Part shown: piece after piece, positions 1 to 9,837 of the stretch | Position numbering within the stretch: position 1 is the first letter of the stretch | Layout of the letters: every line of letters starts with the position of its first letter | DNA from: Curvularia sp. ZM96 | Taxonomy: Eukaryota; Ascomycota; Dothideomycetes; Pleosporales; Pleosporaceae | Length of the DNA stretch: 64,000 nucleotides | Direction: 5' to 3' | NCBI GenBank assembly: GCA_022457065.1 | Contig: JAJGBQ010000003.1 | Span: 1,984,001 to 2,048,000 of the forward strand | The notes under the pieces: generated by a model | Seen by the model: only the letters and a program-made list of their open reading frames with translations | Database searches by the model: none | What the model was told of the DNA's origin: nothing | Position numbers and translations under genes: made by a program

Positions 1-354
1 TCAAAAAATTATATTCAGAGCATGCGAGCTCAAGAGTTGAATATATCATGACAGCCCTATCAGCGAATATGCAGTATAATTCAGAAGATATGAAAGTAAA
101 TTATATCTGCAACTTCATATAGCACTAATTATTAGATCCATTTGTCAGGGAGACTAGAGAGTAAAAACTAGCCTTCGCTTTGCATTAGATGCTGCAATAA
201 CGGTGCATGAGCACGAACCTTAGTAGATACTTTGAACTATTATCATTGGTCAGCCGAGTCTGTCAAACGAACAAGTGGTAACCTGGTTCGGTACAACCCT
301 TTACCACAACTACTCATCACTAGTAATATTCAACCTCACTGTTAATTTTCAGCT
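1..354. other. AT-rich stretch without a recognisable gene
   Basis: This edge of the window is AT-rich and shows no convincing coding frame. It leads straight into the truncated kinase fragment, so it may hold the upstream part of that broken locus. I see no recognisable repeat or RNA gene in it. Confidence 0.4.
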
Positions 355-369
355 TTGGTGCCAGCAGAC

Positions 370-687
370 ATGAAAAGAGTGGTAGCGCCCCTATTTCTGA
401 ATACCACAATGGCAAGCCGCTGCATCCTACACAAATACAAACGGGGTTTCGCTCCATGTACACGGCTGTGCACAACGACAATGACTAGCCGTTATACCGC
501 TGACATTCGCACGGCCGACAACTTTGAAGGAATCGATTTGCAGGTGAAGATTGAGGAAGAACACGTCCCCAACTATAAGGCAGAAAGATTATATCCTGTA
601 CGGATTGGTGAGATATTCAACTCTCGGTACCAGGTCATTTTCAAGCTCGGGTTCGGTACAGCCTCGACCGTTTGGCATGGTATCTAA
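370..687 (+). pseudogene. Truncated SRPK-type protein kinase (N-terminal fragment)
   Basis: The ATG at 370 opens a 105-codon frame. Its second half matches the start of fungal SR-protein kinases (SRPK): an acidic EEEHVPNY segment, then [15 protein letters not shown] and the glycine-loop region [11 protein letters not shown]. The frame stops immediately after, at the position where an intact kinase continues with the ATP-binding lysine and the rest of a domain of more than 300 residues. No kinase motif (VALK, HRD or DFG) appears in any frame of the next 700 bp. GTATCT at 680-685 could be a relic splice donor, but no downstream kinase exon was found. SRPK-like kinases are multicopy in many Pezizomycotina and degraded copies are common. 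I read this as a dead fragment; a chimeric short gene is the alternative. Confidence 0.65.
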
Positions 688-693
688 ACCTAA

Positions 694-1236
694 ATGGGGC
701 TGCATGACATCAAACACCCACTCCGTCTGCGCGCGTACTGTTCAAGGTTTCGCTTTAGCTTCTTTCCCGCTCAGCTGTGTAAAGAACGGAACCATTCCTT
801 GTTCGATCTGTGCGCTTATTGTTCGATGTACCAAAAAGAATATCTGCCGGAAATAGTCCCAACCGAATGTACGTCTCCCCCTTCTACTATGGATATCGAA
901 CAGTGGGCAGATTTTTTCATCCGGCAATTGAACTGCCTCAGGCCTATCTCTAAACTCCTGGGAGCCATGAATGGAACCTGGTTAGTTGGTTTAAGAGAGG
1001 GCAAGATACTAGTTTGTGTTACCATTGGGAGAGAGACTGGCTGTGTGATGATCCACATACATTACAAATATCAGTTACTCGGCAATGTCAGCCATGTTCC
1101 CCTAGTCCAAGAACTAGGCGCCAGATGGGGTCTCTTAGATCTTGAACGTCCCCGCGAGGTGGACTGGTTTCTGACATATAAATCACAACAGCGACTCAAG
1201 AGCGGTACACTCCGGATAAAAGCGCCAGCCGCATAG
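694..1236 (+). CDS. Unassigned 180-codon ORF downstream of the kinase fragment
   Basis: An open frame with an ATG at 694 encodes 180 residues. Its middle part (WADFFIRQL, then GTWLVGLREGKILV) has ordinary amino-acid composition. I recognise no family, signal peptide or membrane segment. It begins 7 bp after the stop of the truncated kinase and could be part of the same decayed locus or an unrelated small gene. There is no sequence evidence for expression, so it is listed only as a possible gene. Confidence 0.2.
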   Translation: MGLHDIKHPLRLRAYCSRFRFSFFPAQLCKERNHSLFDLCAYCSMYQKEYLPEIVPTECTSPPSTMDIEQWADFFIRQLNCLRPISKLLGAMNGTWLVGLREGKILVCVTIGRETGCVMIHIHYKYQLLGNVSHVPLVQELGARWGLLDLERPREVDWFLTYKSQQRLKSGTLRIKAPAA

Positions 1237-1508
1237 ACCCGCCGAGTCAGCGAAACCTACTCAGTTTATAGAAACCATCATTTTATCGCCTAGGCATTCT
1301 CTTGTTTAGTCGGGAGTCATGGGTGAGCGCCCAGGTTTAGGGTCTCAACTTGATTGATCTGATTGTCAGCAAGTCGGTGGCTTTGACTGGAGCCTCAACG
1401 TCATTAAAGCACACGGAGTATCACATCAGAGTCTGATAAAAATGTATATTGAAATGTTCTCCAAGCCACATTCCCTTCTCGACTACAAGAAACTTTCCTT
1501 TGATCTCT

Positions 1509-1906
1509 CTATTTGTTGCAGCAGCACCTGCTGAATCCAAGGTAGCAAGACTCCATGACATGAAAACCACCCCGGTTCTGGCAGTACCACTCGCATTTCT
1601 TGGCCCAGTCTACTCGGCATCCAGAGCGAGCTCCAGGACAACCCTAGGACTGATTAATATTCTTCTGAGAGAGACGACTGAGAGAGACGACTGAGAGAGA
1701 CGACTGAGAGAGACGACTGAGAGAGACGACTGAGAGAGACGACTGAGAGAGACGACTGAGAGAGACGACTGAGAGAGACTTACACGAGGGAGAAGACCAG
1801 CAGCCTCGGCCTCGGCTTCACGAGCTTCGAGGGAAGAGAGGGTTGGTGTAGCAGCAACGGCAGTGCTAAAGGCAGCGATGATAGCGACGATGGTAGTGGA
1901 CTTCAT
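1509..1906 (-). CDS. Secreted defensin-like cysteine-rich peptide, 2 exons
   Basis: Exons 1906-1784 and 1643-1509 give 85 residues. Exon 1 (41 codons) encodes a signal peptide starting MKSTTIVAIIAAFSTAVAA, then a short acidic pro-region with EAEAEA ending LLPR. A textbook donor, GTAAGT, lies at 1783-1778 and the acceptor is CCTAG, both in phase 0. Exon 2 (44 codons) carries eight cysteines spaced C-x6-C-x7-C-x3-C-x11-C-x6-C-C-C. The C-x3-C, C-x6 and final C-x-C spacing is that of the CSalpha-beta defensin fold, close to fungal plectasin, with two extra cysteines. In the unspliced frame the cysteine exon is invisible, because a TAG sits directly before exon 2 as part of the acceptor. A TATA box (TATAAATA) lies about 120 bp upstream. 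The probable product is an extracellular antimicrobial or host-interaction peptide. The fold assignment is by cysteine pattern only. Confidence 0.78.
1667..1779. repeat. 13-bp minisatellite inside the defensin-like gene's intron
   Basis: Eight perfect head-to-tail copies of gagagagacgact (1667-1770) plus a 9-bp partial copy fill most of the 140-bp intron 1783-1644. On the coding strand each unit reads CTCTCTCAG, a pyrimidine tract with a CAG, so every copy looks like a 3' splice site. Because 13 is not a multiple of three, the unspliced frame repeats with a 13-residue period. Perfect identity between copies implies recent expansion or homogenisation. Confidence 0.95.
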
Positions 1907-2027
1907 GGTGAAAGAAGGATGAGTTTTCAAGAGTGAACACAGTTGGGAGAGGTCGTTGGTGGTTGAGGGTTGTTGATTGAGTTGTTGAGATGTCTGGATG
2001 CTTCAAAACAGAGGGCCCCAAAGCCTC

Positions 2028-2035
2028 TATTTATA
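2028..2035 (-). promoter_or_regulatory. TATA box of the defensin-like gene
   Basis: TATAAATA on the minus strand, about 120 bp upstream of the ATG at 1906, followed by a CT/TG-rich leader. It is a strong TATA match at a plausible distance and supports a real transcription unit there. Confidence 0.6.
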
Positions 2036-3613
2036 CAAAGTCCTACCGCTTTTCCATCATCTTCGCCTCTTGAAATGACCTGGTCTAGACATAGTACCGG
2101 AAGCGATGCTTGCGAGAGGCGTCTGCACGTTCGCTGACATCCGTCTCGTCGAAGCCAAAGCTGTATATGCCAGCCTTGGACAAAGCTGAGGCCCTTACCA
2201 CATTACTACAAGGCAAGATATGATTCAGGCTTAGCGTACTGTCACTGGCTTGCGGCACTTGTAGTAGCGCGGGATACTCTGCTCTGTTCGCATGGATCAG
2301 CCTTGAAACTTGGTTAAGGATTGTATATTATTTCGCTTACCTTTTCCCAGTGAGGAGGCGCCCGGTGCTCTGCACAGTTATTGCTTGGCAGTGCAGAGGA
2401 CCCTGAGTCTTCTATCTCTTGGCAAAAGCTTCCTAAGTCATGTCACTTACTCAGATAATTGCCGGACCGTTTGTGGCGCACAAGCAAGTGCTTCAATGAT
2501 TGGGCAGCGCGGCTCTTCAAACAAGGTACTGGCGTTGGGATACCCAAATGAAGTACATGGTGGCTGAGACTTGACGTTGGGGCTACCACTCCGCGCTCAC
2601 CCCACAGCAAGCTGTGACGACGGTGGGGGCCAAGCAACGGGAGCAGGGGCTCTGTAGGCTCGGAATATTCTACGCGATCTCCAGATGCGAGATGCGATGG
2701 CGCTTGTTGGTTGGAGCGCTGGGGGCCAGAGTGACCGCCTTGCACCGGAGTTGTATCCTAGGGTTGCGAATGGCCAGAGAGCTTCATTCACACCGTTTGA
2801 TGGCTTTCCTCTGTTGTAAACGAGATTGCTGAGCATCTCCGTAGTTTTTGGTACCAAGCTTTCGGCTATGGCGATGACAGCAGGATATCTACTGAGGGCG
2901 CCTTTTTCTCTTGATGAAACATCCGAGTAAGCTGTTCTTTATGCTTTTTCATAAATATGGGCTGGATGTTCGTGTTGACAGCAAAGATTTGAGCAGCTAG
3001 AGGAAGGCCCCGCTTACCTTGGCCGGGTATCAACTCCAGTTTATGTGAATGCGGTTCGATTTCCAAACAAAACACGTTCGCTTTGTCTCTAATAGTTGTT
3101 ACATCTAAGTTTGCTGGTAGTACTCTATACAAGCCTGGTTTGCCTGTTCCTGGATGCCATGCCATTTCCCAGAAGAGGGAAATCAGTGCCCCGTATCTAA
3201 GTATCCTCCCCTTCGCCAAATCTACACAAGCATATCTGGAAGACGCCCCATCTATCGTTGCTCGATAAAGCCAACTCTATAATGCAAAGCGGACAAAACA
3301 TGTAAGTATTGTTGAACAAGACAAGTCAAATTATGTACTCCTCAAAAATATATCTTGAATAAAAAGAACGTCCAACCAGCTTCAAGATAACTAAAAGAGA
3401 TGTATCTCCCTCCAAAAGACACTGATATCCTCAGCGCAGAAACTGGACCAACACCGTAAGAGATCTAACAACCAAAGACAAAGAGTCAAGACACTGGCCA
3501 GTAAGAGACCGAGGCTGGCATGCAGAAGACAAAATCCAACCCCTCGCTAAAAGGCAGACACCAAAAGAAAGGATGAGTGCTTGGTAGATGTAAATGAAAT
3601 ATCAAAAGACACG
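2036..3613. other. Intergenic stretch with short unassigned ORFs
   Basis: Only short frames occur on both strands; none matches a family I know except for the weak candidate listed at 2866-3165. The stretch 3270-3613 is A-rich, as expected for the 3' side of the gene ending at 3614. I see no tRNA or transposon ends. Confidence 0.4.
2866..3165 (-). CDS. Possible hypothetical protein or gene fragment
   Basis: The ATG at 3165 gives 99 residues of balanced composition (for example NVFCLEIEPHSHKLELIPGQ). The frame stays open for 18 codons upstream of this ATG, so it may be an internal exon or a remnant. I do not recognise a domain. It lies in the same accessory, gene-poor end as the kinase fragment. 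Confidence 0.2.
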   Translation of the reverse strand: MAWHPGTGKPGLYRVLPANLDVTTIRDKANVFCLEIEPHSHKLELIPGQGKRGLPLAAQIFAVNTNIQPIFMKKHKEQLTRMFHQEKKAPSVDILLSSP

Positions 3614-5692
3614 CTAGTGCGCCCAACTACCCCTTCTCACAGCAGCACCATGGCAAGAGCTCGTGAGGTCTTCTTCCGCCGACATGTTGGGGTGTTGTCT
3701 CGCCCACTCCTTGATATAAATGCGCAATGCACGCCAACGCATGCACGTTTCCTCAGTAATCTCAGAGTCCTTCAAGTTGCCGTCCTTGCCAAGTCTAATG
3801 TAGCCACGGGAAGACGCAAGGTGGTCGTCTTGCCTCAGCTCAGAAATGGGAATGTGCGAAATCTTAGAGAGCTCCTCGTCAAATGGACGAGCCATGGACG
3901 GATAACCAAGTGATAGGTAGTTGTAGACCTGCGTCACGAAATCGTCGCCAAACTCCTCTTCGATCGACTGCTCGACAGCGAGCTTTTCGTCAATACCTGC
4001 AATATCGGATGATCCGAATGTTGCGCCGGAGCTAGACGCTGGTGGAGTAGGTGGCAACAGACTGGTAGAAGGTGTTGGGCAAGGTGAGATTGGGTTTGGT
4101 TTGTCGGCATGGGGTGTCAAGAGACCAGTCGGCCCACGTGGAGACTTGTCGCCGCCGTTGACACAGAATCCACCCCACAGCCCATGAGTGCTGGAAGCGC
4201 GACTGTTGGCATTCGACCACAGCGATGGCGTTGTGCTTGTTTGCCTTCCGTTGCCTTGCCCACACCACAGACTCTCTCCTTTCTCAGAGGCGGCTTTGGA
4301 CTGCTCAGAGAGATAGCACATGGCTGTACGGACTGCGTCGCACCCTTGGGTAGGGTCGAAACGCGATGGCTCAGGTGATTCGCAGCGTGGAAACTTGATG
4401 TCTTGACCAAGCATAGGAGGGCGCGCTTCTCGCCGTTGACGTTCTAGTTCAGGGTCCTTGCGTTCCTTTGCAAACTTTCTGGCCGTAGCAGCGTCGATAA
4501 AGCCTACCGGGTTGCCAAACGGATTGAAAGCGGGTTTTACGTATTGCGTGGGCTTTCGCTTCTCTTTCTGGGCAATCTGCTCTGCTTGGTATTTCCGCAT
4601 GGCTTCCAACTCCCAGTTAACCACGGTAAAAGATGGCTCTCGCTCCCGCTCGGGCTGCTGCTTGGCCTCTGTGATAGATGGCTCCGATTCTTCTGGGTCA
4701 CGATCTACGTAATGACTCACTGGCTCGTGGAATTCGCTGTTTGGGAATGCTGCCAATGCTTGTTCTCGAAGTTGCTTCTCGGCAGCCTTTGCAGCCAACT
4801 CAAGCAAATATCCGCCAGAAGTACCGTCAGCACTCTCTCGTCGCCGGGTAGCTTCCTTGTACATGAAGGAGTGGTCGGGCTTGTAAGGAGGAGATTCCGT
4901 AGGTGATGGTGGGCTTGATGCTTCGGACTCTGAGGATTCAATGGGATCCAGGTCCGGTACACGAAACGAGTGTTGCGAAGAACTGAAATATGATCGCCGC
5001 CTACCCAATGGTGACGCGTTACGTTGAATCTCTAGAAATAGGGGGTTTGATGATAAATCATATACTGGGGTATTCACTGGTGGGGTTGGTGGTATTCCTA
5101 GTATTCGTGCTTTACGGGCACTCATGACTGAATCTGGGCTCGCTTCCGTTTTGTCCTGAGGGTGCAGCACAGGCTCATCGTCACCGGCTCTGCGGTGTCT
5201 CTGAGCTGTCTCAATCAGCTGAGGCCTGAATCTCTTGACAGGTGGCCTTCTCGGTGCCGTTTCCATTGGATTGGCTTTGAATTTATCAGTTGGTGATGTT
5301 TGCTCTGCCCAGTCACGAGCAAACTTTTGACGGCTACTTCTGGTGCTGGTTTCTATTGGCTGAGGAGCAAAGCGTCGATTTGTCCTGGTGGTGGTTTCGA
5401 CAGGCTGGGGTGCAAATCTTCGGTTTCCCTTGGAACTTATGGTTTGTGTCTCAATGGGCTCAGGTACAAATCTCCGGTTGGACTTGGAGCTGGTAGCTGT
5501 TGTTTCAAAAGGTTCAGGCGCAAACCTGCGTCTGGCTTTGGAACTCGTGGTCGTTGTCTCAATAGGCTGGGGCGCAAACCTTCGCGGCTTGGGTGCCTCC
5601 ACATGCTCTTCCTTGACTCTGTCCTTGGAAGATGAAACTGTAGTTTCAATAGGCTCTGGCTTGAAGCGCCTTGGGGGAGCTGCGGTTGCCAT
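3614..5692 (-). CDS. Disordered protein with RRFAPxPIET repeats
   Basis: A single-exon frame of 692 residues starts at the ATG at 5692. The first ~150 residues hold about seven imperfect copies of a 16-20 residue unit built on RRFAPxPIETxxxSSK. The unit alternates a basic-aromatic RRF, a proline pair, IET, and a Ser/Thr run, which could be short binding motifs or phosphosites. The middle is Ser/Pro-rich with charged helical stretches (KYQAEQIAQKEKRK). The last ~130 residues, from about EFGDDFVTQVYNYLSLGYPS to the WARQHPNM region, look folded and conserved-like. There is no signal peptide or membrane segment. I do not recognise the family. Length and composition fit a fungal cytoplasmic or nuclear scaffold protein, which is inference. 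Confidence 0.75.
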   Translation of the reverse strand: MATAAPPRRFKPEPIETTVSSSKDRVKEEHVEAPKPRRFAPQPIETTTTSSKARRRFAPEPFETTATSSKSNRRFVPEPIETQTISSKGNRRFAPQPVETTTRTNRRFAPQPIETSTRSSRQKFARDWAEQTSPTDKFKANPMETAPRRPPVKRFRPQLIETAQRHRRAGDDEPVLHPQDKTEASPDSVMSARKARILGIPPTPPVNTPVYDLSSNPLFLEIQRNASPLGRRRSYFSSSQHSFRVPDLDPIESSESEASSPPSPTESPPYKPDHSFMYKEATRRRESADGTSGGYLLELAAKAAEKQLREQALAAFPNSEFHEPVSHYVDRDPEESEPSITEAKQQPEREREPSFTVVNWELEAMRKYQAEQIAQKEKRKPTQYVKPAFNPFGNPVGFIDAATARKFAKERKDPELERQRREARPPMLGQDIKFPRCESPEPSRFDPTQGCDAVRTAMCYLSEQSKAASEKGESLWCGQGNGRQTSTTPSLWSNANSRASSTHGLWGGFCVNGGDKSPRGPTGLLTPHADKPNPISPCPTPSTSLLPPTPPASSSGATFGSSDIAGIDEKLAVEQSIEEEFGDDFVTQVYNYLSLGYPSMARPFDEELSKISHIPISELRQDDHLASSRGYIRLGKDGNLKDSEITEETCMRWRALRIYIKEWARQHPNMSAEEDLTSSCHGAAVRRGSWAH

Positions 5693-7761
5693 TGTACTAG
5701 CGTAGTCAAACCCTGGGCGAGTGACCTTTTATCCTTTCCTTGTGTGGGGAAACGGTGTATGTACTGCTGGTGGTAAACCGCCAATAACAGCAAGACGATG
5801 CGGGCGTCCGGGTAGACTAGCAACGAATGGATGTGTATCTCTGTTGCGGATGCGCACGCGAGCGGGGAAGTGGATCGGGATATCCCGGGAGCATGCAGAT
5901 GCGTATTATGGACGTTGGGGAAGATGGTCAAGTCCTTTGTGTTGGGAGTTTCAGATGCAAGCACATGCAAGCCCAGCGGTCCTCGGGTGCTGGCTGCGTC
6001 TTCAGATGCAACAGGAGGCAATATGTCTTGTGATTAAGGTTGTGTACCCGGCGCTCGGCTCGTGGGTAGTGTGGAGTTCAAGGATATGCGTGTAGACTAG
6101 GGAGACGTCAGTCGCGTGCACATGGAGAAGGTGGAGGATGCATGTGATGGACTCACGGTACCCCGTATCTCAATTCCCACACGGCCAGGGGTTTGTCAAA
6201 GTGCGAAAAGCGTGAGGCGGAGGCTCTGGCGGGCAACATGTGAAATGGCACAGCGCCGAGTGGAGGGTTAGGGGTGGTGGTAGTGGTAGTGGCAGCGGTG
6301 CAGGATGACGTATGGGTGGAGCGAGTCGTGGTGGCAGTCCGACGACGACCGCGCGGGGATTCGCGAATTTTGCTGGACTGGAGAGGATTGACGGCCGGGG
6401 CGTGGTGTGGAGGATATATGAGGCACTACGGCAGTGCTAGGACCCTGGACGGTGGAGAGGCGCGTCGAATTGACGAGATGGTGATTCCGTTGGGTCCAGA
6501 AGAGCGCTCCGACCAAGTCTCGACCGTTGCGCCTCGTCTTCATGCCCGATAGCAGGCGATGGCGCAGCGATAAATTTGGTATATCAATGCACGCTGCACT
6601 GTCGCCCACAGCACTACCACGTCGCCGTCGCAGCCGTCGCAGCCGTCGCAGCCTTTGCAGCTTTTGCAGCCTGTTCAGCCACGTCCCAAAAAGCAAGCCC
6701 AGCGCCCGGCCGTGTCGCCTACCCGGTAGCAGCCCACAGAATGCTGGCTGTGGGCGTACAGTGTTGGCGAGTCAGCTCAACAGTCAGCTCGCTCGACGTC
6801 TCCCGGCGCCCCAATTCGTCTAGCAATGCGCGGCGCGCAGACGGAGAACAGCCGTGTGGGTCGCTTGCTCGGCCAGGCAATTCCATGTCGACAACCAGGC
6901 CATGGGTCGGGGTGACATTGGTGACTGGGGGATCGACAGATGACAGTGCTGCATGCAACTGCAGATGGCCATCTCCACGACGCCACGCCCTCCCACGAAT
7001 GACCGCTGAGCCTCGCATGCCCGTTCAACCTCATGGCCATGTCCCCAGAAACACCGCCGCCAAGCACGCGTCATGGTGCGTGGACTCGATTAAGTTGCTC
7101 TCTATGCTCGTGTGGGCATCGGAAGACGTCTCACCAGCTCACGCAACGCACGGGCAGCTTTTTTGTCCACGATAGTATATACACGCTGGCAGCCGCAAGA
7201 AAAATGCCTCGAAATGCTCGCAGAGCGATCAGAGCATCCGCGGCCGCCCAGGGGACAAATGCATGCTTCCGCCGCCCAGGACGGCTGTCAGGGAGCCCAA
7301 GCCACGGTTACAGCATTATAACGACATTAGGCGATGCGGCACCCAATGGGACATTGCCAATCTGCAATCTGCGGGTGTTTTCGGAGCCCTCAAGCGGCAT
7401 CCACAGCACAGCAACATCCACATCGCCCTACCGGGTGTGACATCTACAATCGGACATGCCTCCCCTTGTTGCATCTGCTTACAGCTCCCGCCAGCCCTGT
7501 CACGAACCATTTCCATTATATTAGCACCGCATCAGTCACCCCGCCTTTCCAGCACTCGTCCTTCTTGCACGCGACCTCACGTGCCCTCTTTCCTTTGCAC
7601 ATTTCTGAAAACCGGGTGTCAATTTGTACTAAGAGATACAAGCAAATCCATACCAAGCTTCGGCCCAAACGTTCAGGCGACGCGGCTAGCTATTCCCCGA
7701 AAGAAGCAATGCCGAAGAAATAACAAACTCCCTGAAATACCAAACTCGGTCCCGCCATGGC
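5693..7761. other. Long intergenic region without a convincing gene
   Basis: About 2 kb with overlapping short frames on both strands and no recognisable domain. It includes the promoter of the gene at 5692 and a short GC-rich tandem tract at 6621-6680. The minus-strand frames at 6268-7074 have Arg-rich or Cys-rich compositions typical of random GC-rich sequence. Confidence 0.5.
6621..6680. repeat. Imperfect 9-bp CAGCCGTCG tandem tract
   Basis: Repeated gtcgcagcc units decaying into tttgcagc units. It is low-complexity sequence with no gene attached. Confidence 0.6.
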
Positions 7762-8394
7762 CTAATACGCTCCGAAACTGGGCGGTGAAACATTTCTATA
7801 TGCAGGGGCATACTCTCTTGCCAGCTGTTCCATCATGTACGATAACCGAGAACGATCCGGGACAACTAGATGGGATGCCGGATCCCCTCTGCAGTCCTCA
7901 TATTGCGGACTGAGCCGCAATGGGGTTTGCAGGAAATAATATGGATTGGGCAATGGAGATGCTACCGGTATTGTGAAAACCCAAGGAATGGGCGACAGGC
8001 TGCGAGGGCTTCCGCTTGTAGGAACTGGGCTGTGGTTTCCCGACGAATTTGGCTCGACCACCATACTCGCAGACATACCCTCAGACTCCTCTTGGAACCA
8101 TGACAACTGGAGGCCCATGCCGTCCGAAGCGGCTGTCGTGGAACTCGCCAGCGATACGCTATCTTCAGATTCTCGACTATCATGATTTTGTGTCTCTGTA
8201 TCTGAAGGCCCGTTCTCTTCTTCGCCAACGGCCGTCTCCGCATCAGTCTCGGCCCCACCACCCTCATCTTTCGTACAGCCATACCCACAGTCATATCCGC
8301 AGTTCCTCGCATTGTACTGAGGCGGCCTGCTCCGAGACCGCCTGCTCATGTTCGTTTGATTGGGCAGACCGTTACCATCCTCTCGGTCGTACAT
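7762..8394 (-). CDS. Hypothetical acidic, Ser/Pro-rich protein
   Basis: The ATG at 8394 opens a 210-residue frame. It begins with a basic RRSRSRPPQ patch and a Tyr/Gly/Cys cluster (NCGYDCGYGC). A long acidic Glu/Asp/Ser region follows, then a proline-rich half with short hydrophobic runs (PWVFTIPVASPLPNPYYFL), and the protein ends PPSFGAY. No family is recognised and no signal peptide or membrane segment is evident. The low-complexity composition makes a chance frame possible, though the length and a proper ATG favour a real, fast-evolving gene. Confidence 0.45.
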   Translation of the reverse strand: MYDREDGNGLPNQTNMSRRSRSRPPQYNARNCGYDCGYGCTKDEGGGAETDAETAVGEEENGPSDTETQNHDSRESEDSVSLASSTTAASDGMGLQLSWFQEESEGMSASMVVEPNSSGNHSPVPTSGSPRSLSPIPWVFTIPVASPLPNPYYFLQTPLRLSPQYEDCRGDPASHLVVPDRSRLSYMMEQLAREYAPAYRNVSPPSFGAY

Positions 8395-9837
8395 GACGGT
8401 GAATGCAGAAAGTCCGTGACTAACGCCATGTCAGCATCCATCATTCACAAAAGACATCTACACGGCAGTTGTACACATGCCACATCCACTCAAAGGAAGA
8501 CACGACTTACCTAGATGGCTAGGGTATAAACAAGCCTAAACGTGGACCAAGGTATATACAATGACGCTTGCGAAAAGCTAAAATACAAAAAAGCAATTGC
8601 TTCAAGATGGTAGGGATGTACAAGCTAATGTTACAGTGTGAGATCCTTCCGCAAAGTTCGGCTGCGAAAAAGAGAATACAAAAACACAATGGCAGCGAAA
8701 CAAAGCGCCCTTAAAACTTTCCGTGTTGGCAAGGGGACCATCCCCCATTAGCCGTCAAAGGCGACTCATTGACGGCAACACTCGCAGTCGCCACCATTGA
8801 CAGACAACACATCGCTTTTCCCCTCACCAGTGTCAAGTGATTCACCGGGAAAGGCTCGTTGGCAACCTATCAGTGGATGGCCCCCTCTATACCATCTTAA
8901 TCAGCAACGTCACAAGCAGGGCCAAAACAACTTGCTTCTCTCCTCTTCTTTCTATACTTCAGCTCCGTTATCGGCGGGAATTTCTTCCCTTTCTTCGAAT
9001 CGTGACTATCCTGGACTACCCACACGGTAGAGGCTTCAGCAGGGAATGCTGGTAGCGGTACCCGAAGGTAAGCGGCAAGGCCAGCCATTTCAGCTCCTGG
9101 GATCGGCGCGATTGGTATCTTAGAAACCTATGATCTTGTCGCGTCCGCATCGCGTCAACTCTCATTCGAGCTGACCGGTGGTTGCCTTGTTTGCCTTCAA
9201 AATAAGCGGGGTAAACGTCCCGTCGGTCACCACATACGTGCGTTTCCTTCTCTCCAATAGCAGGAGCACCGTTACCTTTCTCTTGATGAGGACTGGCTGC
9301 CTCATTTTTCAAGAACTTTACGTGCTGCTAACAGGATGTCACGAAATGGTTTGAGTTTATGTTATAGAGTAAGATACCCCATGCCAAGATCATCACGTGA
9401 TTATCTCTACATGTCGTCCTCCCCTACTCTGCACCAATAACATTGCAGCAGGGTAACTGTGCTTGTTTCTATTGTAGTACTTGAACCGCTTGCATCCGGT
9501 TCCGCTCTTCAGCTGAAGTCATGGCACCACTGTGACGGAGGCACTCCAATTGATCTATTTTTGAACTTTTTTTCGGGGGTTGCTTGGTTTCTCTCTTCTC
9601 AGTTGCTCTCCCATCGTTCTTTCCTCCTCGCCTTTCTGATACTTTACCATGCAGGTCACGTGTACAACAAGGGATGTCTTCCGCTCAAAACAACCGCACC
9701 CTCCCAGCTTTCCGACCCGAAAATAAACACGAAGCAGATATCCCTCGGCCTTGTGTACCAACCCACGAAACATGATTGTACTCTTACAACAACGACTCCC
9801 TTGACAAAACCTTCTCTTCTTCCTATGCCTCGTTCTC
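8395..9837. other. Intergenic region; nothing recognisable
   Basis: Upstream sequence of the hypothetical gene and the 3' side of the PXMP4 gene. Only short frames are present, with no repeats or RNA genes that I can support. Confidence 0.5.

Noticed and set aside
1667..1779. CRISPR-like array
   Set aside because: The 13-bp units are contiguous with no spacers, in a eukaryotic genome; this is a minisatellite.
1610..1930. 106-residue minus-strand frame with a 13-residue SLSRLSQSSLSVV-type repeat as the real protein
   Set aside because: The repeat lies between a consensus donor and acceptor, and splicing it out reveals a cysteine-patterned exon. The repeat protein is best explained as unspliced intron.
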